From NCBI RefSeq assembly GCF_026914185.1, contig NC_070563.1:1178001-1242000 (forward strand): 64,000 nucleotides of DNA, given 5' to 3'. Under the pieces are notes generated by a model. It saw only the letters and a list, made by a program, of their open reading frames with translations. It had not been told where the DNA came from and ran no database searches. This document shows, one piece after another, positions 1 to 9,985 of this stretch. The DNA comes from Puccinia triticina. Lineage: Eukaryota > Basidiomycota > Pucciniomycetes > Pucciniales > Pucciniaceae. The first letter of the stretch is position 1, and the number at the start of each line of letters is the position of its first letter. Position numbers and translations under genes: made by a program.

Positions 1-24
1 ATCGTACCATCTGCTCCCATTGAT

Positions 25-1905
25 GTGATAGCCTGCAGGCCAACCGTGATCTGTGAAAGCCTGCCCCTATCTGTTAAACATCAGCTGTTCGTGAGCACAG
101 CGAGAACTTGCTCCTGCGTACAAAAACGCCCCAGGGGGGCCCAAGTTCGTAGCTCACAAAGGATTTTGCGCTCATCCGCAACAACATCGGATGCTCCTCA
201 CATCTCAGCATGGTGCACGCTCCAAGATGCAGGTCACCATATGTACATTGTTCTTGTGAGGAGTCCGGCTCAGGACAAGTTGTGGGTGATGCAAAGCCAC
301 AGCAGTGACCGGTGGCTCGAAGATTCACCAGACACACCACCTGCCTGTCAGCCCAACCCCACAGCACAGGACGGAAACGTCACTGCTTTTGCTATACATC
401 ACCGGTGCCGCAAAGCTTATGTCCACCGTGATGTTCGGCCGAACATCACGGTGGACAAACGCTGCACAGCGCGACCCACTTGCAAAACCTTGAGCATGGC
501 TACTTACAAGGGTTGGTCCGCTGCATGCCAGGCTAGCAGGTCTTGTCCACCGTCATGTTTGGCCGAACATCAGGGTGGACAATTCTGCAATTTTACCGCA
601 CTGCATGAAGGCCATCCCAAATATTATTGTCCCACCACCACCTTTGTCACATGTGCCACGTGGGTTGCCTTTGAACTCCACCGTCCAAGGGTCTCTCCTT
701 TGTCTGCGGAGTGGGGCACTCCCGAATTACATCTACTTAAGGTCCTCACCCTTGCCCGATTCATCTTCCCTTTGGCCACCTCTTCTCATTCAGCACGTCC
801 GATGTCGTCGTCAAAGGCCACCTTCTTGGACGGTCGTCCGCCACACGGGGCTGCACAAATCAACAGAGTCTACTCAACTGTCCTTCCGAACTCGCAATCC
901 CCCTGTGCCCGGAGCCTGGCGTCATTCATCAGAACTCTCCTTGACTTGGTGACTTCCTCCAAGAGACCGGCATCCAATCAATGGAAAATTTTTCCGGCTC
1001 CGCACAACTTCCACGTCGGCTCAAATATGCCGGATTCAATCCTTATACACCCCATAGATTCACCTCCTCCAGAAGCGCTCCTAGGGAAAACACAAACCGT
1101 GCACCCAATCTTCAGGAACATCTTCCTTCAAGACCTGACAACTTCTCACTTCCCAGGTCATACCTTTTCTTGGGATCATCCGTGGGACGCTCGTTGGAAC
1201 CAACTCTTTGCCAGTTTTGTCCTGAAGCATTGGCGGAATGCATACAAAGCCGGAGCATTCAAACTTTTCTTCATGGATCCCGTCGAGGCGAATAACACGT
1301 CGATCCAACTGGGCTTACTGCACCGCTGGTTCATTGGGAGACAAAACAACCTTAGATTGGGCCGATTTTCACCCAAGAAGCAATTGCAGAAGCAGCAATC
1401 CGAAAGCAAAGCCAAAATTCGCATGCAGGTAACCATTCTCCCTCTTGCCAGTATCCAGGCATACAAGCTAATACATGCTCATGCTCAGGTTCGGCAACAC
1501 CGTTGGGAGACCCTTGCTTCACTGCCTCTCCACCCTGCTCTCCGATCAGTCTTTGACAACATCAAAGCTACCTCCGAGACCGAAACCACACCCCCACACA
1601 ATCTCTGCAAGGTGCCAATGTCATGGAGATCAGACCAATTCGCTGTATTTGCGGCACAGGTGGACGCCATCTACGCACAGAAAAAACTCAATACCAACGG
1701 CCGGATCTTTGTTCATGAACACATCCTTGAGTCTCGTCAAAAACCTTCCAATTCATGCCCATCAGACAGCTTCAAAGATGTGCCAAGGAATATGCCCGTC
1801 AACTGTTACTCTCCTCAATATCTGAATACGCTTTCGAATTCACAAAGAGAACTCCTTAATACACAAGAGCCGGTAGAATGGCCAAACCTGGTCACGCTGG
1901 GCTGA
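25..1905 (+). CDS. Rust-type hypothetical protein, probably transposon-associated
   Basis: An open frame of up to 626 codons. The start is uncertain because the first ~230 codons run through two palindromic repeats and look non-conserved. The protein-like part begins near codon 250 and holds a Trp/Phe/His-rich block around codons 370-460 (HPIFRNIFLQDLTTSHFPG, then SWDHPWDARWNQLFASFV, then a basic KKQLQKQQ segment). I recognise this pattern as a high-copy family of hypothetical proteins in rust genomes but know no function. The stop lies only about 30 bp from the stop of the convergent SNF2 gene, so the two probably belong to one repeat unit. I see no signal peptide, membrane segment or catalytic motif. 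It could be a transposon accessory protein. Confidence 0.45.
   Translation: MIACRPTVICESLPLSVKHQLFVSTARTCSCVQKRPRGAQVRSSQRILRSSATTSDAPHISAWCTLQDAGHHMYIVLVRSPAQDKLWVMQSHSSDRWLEDSPDTPPACQPNPTAQDGNVTAFAIHHRCRKAYVHRDVRPNITVDKRCTARPTCKTLSMATYKGWSAACQASRSCPPSCLAEHQGGQFCNFTALHEGHPKYYCPTTTFVTCATWVAFELHRPRVSPLSAEWGTPELHLLKVLTLARFIFPLATSSHSARPMSSSKATFLDGRPPHGAAQINRVYSTVLPNSQSPCARSLASFIRTLLDLVTSSKRPASNQWKIFPAPHNFHVGSNMPDSILIHPIDSPPPEALLGKTQTVHPIFRNIFLQDLTTSHFPGHTFSWDHPWDARWNQLFASFVLKHWRNAYKAGAFKLFFMDPVEANNTSIQLGLLHRWFIGRQNNLRLGRFSPKKQLQKQQSESKAKIRMQVTILPLASIQAYKLIHAHAQVRQHRWETLASLPLHPALRSVFDNIKATSETETTPPHNLCKVPMSWRSDQFAVFAAQVDAIYAQKKLNTNGRIFVHEHILESRQKPSNSCPSDSFKDVPRNMPVNCYSPQYLNTLSNSQRELLNTQEPVEWPNLVTLG
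421..456. repeat. 36-bp perfect palindrome
   Basis: Two 18-base arms with no spacer (GTCCACCGTGATGTTCGG and its exact reverse complement). The same motif recurs, less perfectly, at 545-580 and at 29205-29240. Confidence 0.9.
545..580. repeat. Imperfect copy of the 36-bp palindrome
   Basis: It has the same length and ends (GTCCACC...GGTGGAC) and the GGCCGAACAT centre as the copy at 421-456. A few arm mismatches show it is a diverged second copy about 90 bp downstream. Confidence 0.85.
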
Positions 1906-1934
1906 AGGTCAACAGTCTTGTAGGTAACATCCTC

Positions 1935-4606
1935 TCAACCCAGCATGTTTGTCATAAGAAGCTGAGCACATTCATATTCCTCGTTTCCTTGGTTTGGTAC
2001 GCTCAGCCTGCGGTATTGATATAGTTAGAATCACGATGAGTTAAGATGATCACAGAATTAAGAGACTTGCTTACAACGCCAATTCTGATTTCCGTCTCTG
2101 CACTTGATAAATATTCATCTCAAGACTTCCTTGTATGTAGTACCGATAGACCCAGACTGGTTTTGCTTGACCCAAGCGGTACAGCCAATCAATGGCTTGA
2201 AATTCATTTGCTGGATTCCAGCTGGGTTCCTGTATTGCCATCAGTAATGTCAGTCAGTTCACTGGAGTCCTGGCAAAACAGATGGGTGAGCGCTTGCCAT
2301 CAGATACACATTCTGGGCGCAGCGCAAATCTATTCCAACTCCTGCTGCCTGGAGAGAACCTAGGAGAACATTACAATTGCCATCGCTTCGGAACTGGGTG
2401 AGGTTGTCATCACGTTGTCGCACAGTCAAGTCCCCTGTAAGAGAAGTGAATCCAATGTGATGCTCCTCCAAAGCCCGTTCAATACTGCAACAGGGCATCA
2501 ATCAGCGGTTGCTAGGTGAAGTGGTCGAAGCAAACCACCATCCTCACATTTCCAAAAACGCTACAAAACTTGAGAATACCACTGCTTTAGGCCTTTCAAT
2601 CCCTCTCTCTCCAATCAAGAAAACCTTCAGGATACCTATCAGGTGCACAATCTTGCCCGAATCCTGCCATTGCCACGTGGGTTGGATTGGCACCTCCGAG
2701 CGCGCGAAAATTGGGTGATTGCAGAATTGTTGTAGCATTGTCAATTGCCGGAAAAACTCAGCAGGGTCCCATCGCTCCCCAGATTCTCGCAGTCTGCCAA
2801 ACGCCTGGATAAACCGTGTGTGCAAATCGCGCGAGATTTCTTCCCATGGCGAGCTCCACCGCACTACAACAGCTTTTTTGATCTTTTCAGGTAGGTTTAG
2901 GAGAACATCCTTTGTTCTTCGCAAGCAGACAGAGTGCATTAGTTGGTTAAGACTCATGATAGCCTCCGGGGCCCCAACCCTCATTCTTGGGATGAGGCAT
3001 CGTTTCCATATCAGTTCGTTATCCCACGGCGCAATCTTCAAGGTTGCAATCAAACTTTGGAGGTCGGCCAGGCGATTCTGGACCGGTGTTCCGGTTAAGC
3101 ATAAGCAAAAGGAGGATTTGAGTTGCTGAATATTGAGGGTCCTGTGAGCAATGGGGTTCCTCATCAGGCTAACCTCATCATCACCAATCAGTATGGTGTA
3201 GGAGCCAGGGAAGTTTATGGAGACTATGCAACTCACTGAGCTTTGTCTAACACAATCCTGTACCAACATAGATTCAGGGACTCAATCGTCAGCTGGTTTG
3301 TATTCGCTCCTCTGCCACTGTCCCCAATCATCTCATAGGTCGTCAGCACTACCAAAGCGGATTGCAATTGCTGCCTACTGAGGCTTTTCCGACTTGTGCC
3401 GTGAAACACATTATAAGGGATCACGTTATCTTTGAAGTGGATCCGGATCTCATTCTCCCAGTTGGAAAGTGTTGCCAGCGGGCAAATGACCAACGTTGCT
3501 GCTGAGTGGTTGACCCAATCGGCTCATTGAAATTCCACAGCAGCGTCGGCAGTGGCTAATACAAAGGCTAGGGTTGTCAACGTCTTCCCTAACCCCATGT
3601 CATCTGCGAGAATTGATCCACGGGACTTGAACTTGTTTGGAATCTCCGGGGTCTCTTCATTCATTAAGCTGCGTATCCATGCATTGACGGGATGGAGCCA
3701 CAGTGACCATGCTTCATCGTTGGGTGACTCGTTCTTTTGCAGAAACTCAATAGCAGTCAGCTGATGGGGCTTTAACTGAGTACGGCATTGGCGAAGAGAT
3801 CCTAATAAGCCTCCGTGTGTTGCAGTTGCACTTGCTTCAGTTCCTCCGGCAACAGACTGTGGGATGTCAAAGAACAGGTGGGGGTTATAGTTCCAGATGG
3901 GTATCAGCTCCACCTGCGCAGCTGAAAAGGCCTCTTGGATACGGTTGACGTGTTCAGAATGAGCAAAGAAACAACCCCACAGCTCGGGCTGGGCTCCACG
4001 GCGGATCACTACAAACGCGTGTAACTTCATGAGATTGGGATCGGTGGGTGAGATCTCTTCGCCGGTGACTGGACTCGAACACGCTGAGATTGGCCCAAGC
4101 AGCGGACCGAGATGTTTGCTAGCTGTGACACTCAGATCACCTATTCTTGCCTGTTGTGAGCTGTACACATGCACTCGATGGCGACCCCGCTGCAGAAAGC
4201 CAACCTGCGGGGCTTGGGTGCCAGATGAGAGTGTCGGTGAGGATACGGGAGCAATGAACTGCCCGAGACAGTACAAACGATTCATGCGAAGAAACAGATG
4301 GGGTTGTTACTTCCTAGTTCAAGGATGGTTGACTCGCCCGTTCCAATACAATCGATCGAGCTGGTTGTGATAATGGTCTGGGGAACGAATTGTGATTAGT
4401 ACAATTCGGATAAAAAGGTTGCTTCCCACAATCTTCAGGCTCTTGAAGTTGGGGTGGGCTTTCCGTTTGGGTGCTTCCAAACAACCAACCATGTCAATCT
4501 TGGTGACATATGTAGCCAACATTGTGCATGTGGTGGAGAAGGAAAAACGCTGACACACCTGAGCTTGGAGCCTACCCTTGACAGGCAGCCCAGATGTTTG
4601 GGACAT
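1935..4606 (-). pseudogene. SNF2-family helicase gene, RAD5/HLTF-like, decayed
   Basis: Exons I can splice (minus strand): ?..4334, 4258..3237, 3168..2548, 2484..2298, 2229..2075 and 2007..1935. Introns are 63-75 nt and the frame stays consistent. Motifs in order are LKPHQLTAIEFL, Walker A ADDMGLGKTL, CPLATLSNW, motif II, CLTGTPVQNRLADL, LRRTKD, the C-lobe start AVVFSSFVAFLEI, LTGDLTVRQRD, AAGVGIDL and YRLGQ. There is no RING insert between the lobes. Three defects are visible: an in-frame TGA at 3526-3524 just before SAATLVICPL, a motif II read as DKAH instead of DEAH (Glu to Lys), and one intron (2297..2230) with a GC donor. The 5' exon (start near 4606) is tentative. A DNA-dependent ATPase family member, probably inactive here. 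Confidence 0.75.
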
Positions 4607-4663
4607 CATTCCATATTGGACAGAATGACGGGAAGAGAGACAATGTGATCCTCTCTGCGCCAC

Positions 4664-5640
4664 AGTTTCATCAGGATGGCTGATTCAACATGGCCCAACT
4701 CCCTGGAGCAACAAACACCAGAATACCTCTAGCCTCCACAGCATCTTCTTCCTGGGCAATAGCCACGGGGTATAATGGAAAAACCAACAAATCGTGGTAT
4801 AAAGAAGGACAAGTATGTGTGTGGTATTTGGCCATCCAAAGAAGCTTAGCCGGCCTGTGTAACCACAGTTGTTGGTCACCAAACCAAAGAAAATGTGACA
4901 CAAAAACCAGCCCTCAAGTGGCTTATGAGTCAACACCAAATCTATGAAACTGAAATAGTTACTCAAGGCATCCAGTGTGCTGGTGTCTGGTCCAGATGTG
5001 AGAGATCAAATTCACTCAAAAAGTCATTTCATGGGGAGATGATCATACGTGTTGTCAGGGAGGGTAAAATGATGTCAAAAATCATTGATGAGGGTTTCAG
5101 TCTACATTTGCCTGGTTGAGATGTGTTGAACTTCACATGCTGCCCATAGAGGACCTGTAGACACGGTTGAGTGCAACCTTGCTTTCCAGGTGGCCCTGGC
5201 CCAGGAAAAATCTGCATTAGCCAAGTCATCCAAATTTTGAATCAATCCACGTCATTGAGATCACTCCTGCAAATGAAATGGGGGGTATGCACTTGGATTG
5301 GCTGTGCATCCACATGGGCTAAGCACATCAGACCTGACCTGATTCCTGCCTTTCAATTATCCCATCTGAAACACTCAGGAGACAACTGCAGACAAAATGG
5401 TCATGTTCCACTGGACTGACCAGCTGGTAAAGGTATAGTCCACACAGCCCCAAACAAACAAACATAGACAGGAGAAACATCCATTCATGCATAGTTGAAT
5501 TCAATCATGATTTCAGACTGGTTCATCATCTACTTCACCTTCATCATTGTAATGACTTGAGCATGCACATAGATATAAGTTGTGGCTGACTGATAGGCTG
5601 ACATTGGGATGACATCAGACCATTCAACAGATAAAGTTAC
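4664..5640. other. No gene seen; inner arm of the TIR element
   Basis: About 1 kb without a credible coding region; all open frames are short and unlike proteins. The last ~40 bp resemble the subterminal sequence of the element at 27888. Confidence 0.5.
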
Positions 5641-5645
5641 GGTTT

Positions 5646-5683
5646 GGCACTCTCTAGAGAGTGCCACAGATCCCCCCCTGGTG
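5646..5683. repeat. TIR terminus with subterminal palindrome
   Basis: A perfect 20-bp palindrome at 5646-5665, then 18 bp ending in CCTGGTG at 5683. Matching termini sit at 27888-27925 and 30337-30374. Confidence 0.7.
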
Positions 5684-5860
5684 ACTCCAATTTAGCCCAC
5701 TTTTGGAGGGAACTTCTGAACACTCCAATTTAAACCACTTTTGGAGTGAACCTTTGTTCACTCCAACATTTATTGGAGTAGACACAAGTTCACTCCTTTT
5801 TTGGAGTGGATGTAGTAAATATTTGGAGTGCATAAAGCCGGCCCCTTGGTCATAATACCT
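5684..5860. repeat. Cluster of short inverted ACTCCAA / TTGGAGT repeats
   Basis: At least eight short motifs, ACTCCAA or its complement TTGGAGT, alternate over ~160 bp and could fold into hairpins. It starts right at the TIR terminus at 5683. Confidence 0.5.
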
Positions 5861-6363
5861 ACTAGTGCACATCCCTTATATCTCACACTATATGCTAGCA
5901 CCCCATTTCTTTAGACTTTAAGGCAAGGAGAATATAAAAAATTGGAAATTACCTGAAATTTTTAAACTCCTGGGATGTGTAACACAAAAGTTATACAGTT
6001 AGAAGATACTTTCCTATTAAGCCCACCACACATCCCATATCTATCATGTTCTGAAGCTACCCCACTGCTATGCATTACAGGGCAAAAATAATATACCCAT
6101 TTGTCTGTGCCCTCAATTTCTTGCACTCATGGAACATGTAACAAAAAGGTTATTGAATTTGTATGTACCGCTGGGTGTCAAAAAATAAAAAATTAATGAT
6201 GCATTTCTAGTTGAGGACAAAGAAATATACCATCAAATTCAGTGCCTTTTTTAATGTAGGAAACTATGATAAAAAGTCCCAATAAAAAACTGGAACAACC
6301 CACACTAATTTAATCAAGAAACTAGGTTGGCTTAAAAATTAACTTTTCAATGGTAGGTCTTTA
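5861..6363. other. AT-rich noncoding sequence, no gene
   Basis: No open frame or RNA feature recognised. It is the left flank of the MULE. Confidence 0.5.
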
Positions 6364-6373
6364 GTAAAAAATG
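6364..6373. repeat. 10-bp target site duplication, left (MULE)
   Basis: GTAAAAAATG, repeated exactly at 14011-14020 on the other side of the element. Confidence 0.75.
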
Positions 6374-7386
6374 GGGGCTGTTGATTTTTACAATTTCCTT
6401 TTTAAAATGTGTGTACATTTTAAAACCATGAAATTGTAAAATTGCATACCAGCCAAAAATAAATTAAATTTGCAATTTAACCCTGGAAATCAGGGGCCTC
6501 AAAAAACCCCTTGCAAAAATGGAATTGCAAAATAGGCCACAGAGGTATTTATTGTACACAATTACAAATTAATTCTTACCACCACTGGCCATTGTAAAAA
6601 TGGCCATGGTAAAAGTACATATCCAAGCCCCAAAAAATCAAATTGCAGCTTCTTTTTTGCAATTTGAATAAAATTGCAAAAGAGGTATTGTAAAAGTACA
6701 CATTCCGCCTATTATATGTAAAATTGCAATGCCTTGAAAAAAAGGCCCCAAAGGCCTGAAAAAAAACAAGGCAACACATGATACATTAAGAGGTCGAAAT
6801 CAGGGAAGGAGAGAGGAGAGAAAATAAGCCAAGAGGGAGGGGAATGGGGAACCACAAGCAGATAAGATCAAGGACAGGGGAAGGGGGGAACAGCAAAGAG
6901 ATCATGAAACTCGACGTGAAGATCTGCGCGTTGGTACCTTTGACTTGACAGCGCTGATTTTTTCCCTGGCGGCAGCTGCCCTCCAAGTAGCCATGGCCTT
7001 CTGAGTGCCCGCGGCCTTCTGAGCAGCAACCACTTTGTCCGAGGGAGCGGAGTTCTGGCTTGGGGTGTCTTTGTGAGATGTGGCCGCAGGTCGATCGCTC
7101 GAACTCGAGGCCAGGTTTCCAAGGTCAATGAGGAGGGACTTCCTTGGATTCCCTGGGTTCTGGGCTTGAAACTTCACATTCTCGGCGGTGAAGTGAGCTT
7201 TCCAGTTGGCCGCCGAGCGGGCCGCGATGCGCTCCCAGTCCGCACCGCTCAACGGGGCTGGCTGAAATTTGCTGTTGGATATGATTGGCTTCCAAGGGCG
7301 ATCACGTTTTTTGGCAGGCTTCTTGGGGGCCAACTCTGAAGAGGGGACATTGGGACCCAAGGCCAATGGAGCAGATGCTGCGGCAG

Positions 7387-8602
7387 CACCAGGAAAAAAA
7401 AATAGTTGCTTGATGACAAGTGACATCATGCCAGCTCCAGCGGGCTACCCACCATCTACCCACCATCTACCCATCATCTACCCACCATCTACCCACCATC
7501 TAACCAGTTTAAGAATTCCCACAGGAGATCCTCAGTTTCTGCTGGGCACCACTGATCCCCATTTCTGGTCAGCTGATACTCACCTTTAGCTCCCAGCTTA
7601 TGCTCAGCTTTGGTGCCCAGCTCATGCTCAGCTTTGTTGCCCAGATCAGAACCAGTCCTGGCCCAGCTTATTTTTAGCTTTATTCCAGTCATGGCTCAGC
7701 TTAGACTCAGATTAGGACTATCATTGGCCCAGCCAATGCTCAGCTTTGGACCAGTATTGGCTCAGCTGATTTTAAGCTTTGGATAAATCTTGGCCCAGCC
7801 AATGCTCAGATTCTGAGTCTGACCACTCCTGTAACAGCTTATGCTCATCTGTGGACCAGCCTTGGCTCAGCTGATGCTCAGCTGTGGACCAGCCTTGGCT
7901 CATCTGATGCTCAGCTGTGGAACAGCCTTGGCTCAGCTGATGCTCAGCTGTGGACCAGCCTTGGCTCAGCTGATGCTCAGCTGTGGACCAGCCTTGGCTC
8001 AGGTGATATTAATCTTTTGAATAGTCTCAAAAAATCTGATACTCAGCTTTGGAACAGCCTTGGCTCAGCCAATGCTCAGCTTTGTACCAGCATTGGCTCA
8101 GCCAATGCTCAGCTTTGTACCAGCATTGGCTCAGCCAATGCTCAGCTTTTGAAAATTTTTGGCCCAGCTGGTGTTAATCTTTGGAACAGTATTGTCCCAG
8201 CTGATCCTAAGCTCTGCACAAGCCTTTTCCAAGATGATGCTCAGCTTTGGACCATTGTTGGCTAAGCTGATGCTCAGATTTGGAATATTCTTGGTCCAGC
8301 TGACACTTGGATTTGTTTCAGGCTTGGAATATCCAATGCTCAGCTGTGGCCCAGGCTCAGCCAATGCTCAGTTTGGCCCAGGCTCAGTCAATGCCTACTG
8401 CTCAGCTTATGATGAGCATCAGCTGTTCCTGGGAAAAAATTAGGATCAGCTGACTGTGCCACATTGAGTGCTCTGGTGCAGTCCTGCAAGCTCTACAAGT
8501 GCTGGTGGAGCAGACTTGGAGCAGCGCTTGAGTAGCTCTGGAGCAGAAACCAAAGCTGCATCATGTCACTTGCCATCAAGTGACTATTTTTTTTTCCTGG
8601 TG
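7387..8602. mobile_element. 1,216-bp non-autonomous TIR element (CACCAGG type) inside the MULE
   Basis: The two ends are inverted copies starting CACCAGGAAAAAAAAATAGT and continuing through CTTGATGRCAAGTGACAT. The flanking trinucleotide CAG occurs at 7384-7386 and 8603-8605 as a 3-bp TSD. A small hairpin (CTTG..CAAG) lies about 20 bp in from each end. There is no coding region; the interior is a minisatellite. A 3-bp TSD and CAC termini suggest a CACTA-like (CMC) mechanism, which is inference. Confidence 0.75.
7560..8450. repeat. 33-bp minisatellite array
   Basis: Roughly two dozen diverged copies of a 33-bp unit, best conserved at 7860-8000 (GGACCAGCCTTGGCTCAG followed by CTGATGCTCAGCTGT). 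It fills most of the 1.2-kb TIR element. The open frames across it are repeat translation, not genes. Confidence 0.85.
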
Positions 8603-9279
8603 CAGGGTCTGGTAGCAAGTCTTACGGAAGCGGAGGTGGCAACACTGTGGTGGAAGAGGAGGGGCGAGGGGCTCTTGAAGGCTGGCTCCGTCTGGTAGGG
8701 GCCTTGGAGGTAGCTCTTGCTGCTGGAGTCGGCTCAGGAGGGGGAGTCGGAATAGATTGATTTGGTTGACTGTTGTTCAATTGGAGTCGTATCTTGATTG
8801 GTTCGGTGACAGGTTGGCTTGGTTGAGGTGACAAAACCGCTTGGAAGTCTGAATGCAATGACTCCTCGCTGGTAGATTCCTCATCTTTGCCACTGTGGTC
8901 TGAGAGATCTTCGCTCCAGTCTTCAGAGCACAAAGGTGACGATATATTGTCACCAATGAACTTGGTAGACTTCCTTCTACTTATCACGGGCTTAGGCACA
9001 GGGTTGGCGGATGGAGCCGGTCCCGCAATGTCGTCACCCGTCATGTCGCCGTTGTAACCGATATTCAAGAAACATTGCAAGTGCTCAAAGGGGAACCCCG
9101 ATGAGATTTTTGGGTTGTCACGCCGGATCCTCTCATTGCTTTCTTTGACAAAGGTGGCCTTGTCGTTATGGACTCCTGTCGGGTCTGAGCCGTGGCAGTC
9201 GGTTGAGGGGATGGTGCTTGAGTGCTGCCCTCGTCGGTGGTCCTGCGAAAAGTATCGGGGAAAAAATCGAACAAGGTGA

Positions 9280-9985
9280 TAGCGGTTGGGGGGGGGGATT
9301 TATTGAGAGGGAACGAGGGGGTTGGAATACCCTCGGCGGTTTTGGTTGGATAGAAAAGCTCGGATAAGGACAGAAGGAAGCAGGCGTGGCCGTCGGGATT
9401 ATCGGGAAGTGATCAGATGAAAGAAACTCAGAAGGCTCGGGTACTCAAAACTCAGGAGGATGCGGGGATGGATCAACACGATCCAGGATCAATAAACTCT
9501 CAAAACTCTGATGATATCTTTTCTGGGGGGAAGAGAGTACCATGCCGATCCCTCCTCCAAGTTCGGCTGAACTTGGATTCAGGCCCGCGACATGCCGCGC
9601 GACGAGCCCTCGCGCCCGCCGCGCCCGTACAACTAAGATGAGCAGAGAAGAAAGAACAACCAAAGAGACAAACCAACAACAAAGGCCAAGAAAACAAACA
9701 AAGCCAAAACCAACCCTCCTCCAACTCAACCTCTCCAACGCGCGCAAGGAAGAAACAGAAAAAAAAAGAGAAAGACACGTGTAAAAGAAATGTAAATAGA
9801 GGAAACAGAAACAAAACCACATAAAACAAAAGGGAAGAGAAGAAAGAAAGGAAAGGGAAAGAAGGAAAGAGGGTGAGAAATGATAACCGGAGATATTGAG
9901 GGTCTTGATGATCTTGAGGCCTTTATCCCGGTGTCTTGATCCTGTGTACGCGCCAAAACTCCACATCGTCGGTCCATCGTCGAGA
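9280..9985. other. Unassigned ~0.7-kb segment between MULE coding blocks
   Basis: The minus strand is strongly pyrimidine-rich, then GC-rich, with a palindrome CCAAGTTC..GAACTTGG near 9558-9577. It separates the USP-like exon (ending near ...NTSWLIYSRRWTDD) from the downstream FVKES-containing frame. It could be a long intron, a solo LTR insertion or an intergenic promoter. I see no TSD that decides between these. Confidence 0.4.

Larger units (their letters stand above)
1..5683. mobile_element. Probable body and one terminus of a large CACCAGG-TIR element
   Basis: Position 5683 ends in ...CCCCCCTGGTG, with a 20-bp palindrome (GGCACTCTCTAGAGAGTGCC) at 5646-5665, 18 bp from the end. The same terminus bounds both sides of the complete element at 27888-30374. 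The next ~40 bp inward also resemble its left end. The 36-bp palindrome occurs in both. I found no matching opposite terminus in the window, so the element may start before base 1 or be truncated. If it is one unit, it carries the hypothetical ORF and the SNF2 gene. The extent is inference; only the terminus is well supported. Confidence 0.4.
6902..9274 (-). pseudogene. C-terminal / second coding region of the MULE, split by a TIR element
   Basis: Read on the minus strand from a possible splice acceptor (TTTTCGCAG) near 9246, one frame gives GVHNDKATFVKESNERIRR, then ISSGFPFEHLQCFLNIGY, then an acidic and Ser/Pro/Thr-rich stretch to 8622. There a TAA occurs (8624-8622). The frame resumes beyond the insertion at 7387-8602 with a basic Ala/Lys-rich tail ending at 6902. 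Removing the element plus one TSD (1,219 bp) places both parts in the same frame, interrupted only by the TAA. This region may be the last exon of the transposase, since similar FVKES / DNP motifs follow the USP-like part in rust relatives as I recall them, or a separate accessory gene. Confidence 0.5.

Noticed and set aside
4671..4966. Two small hydrophobic minus-strand ORFs
   Set aside because: Overlapping frames with no start context or conserved pattern, within the noncoding arm of the TIR element.
7560..8450. A CRISPR-like array
   Set aside because: The 33-bp units are contiguous with no unique spacers, and the context is eukaryotic; it is a minisatellite.
9445..9966. 173-codon minus-strand ORF rich in Phe/Leu/Ser, resembling a membrane protein
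   Set aside because: Translation of a pyrimidine tract; no consistent helices or homology.
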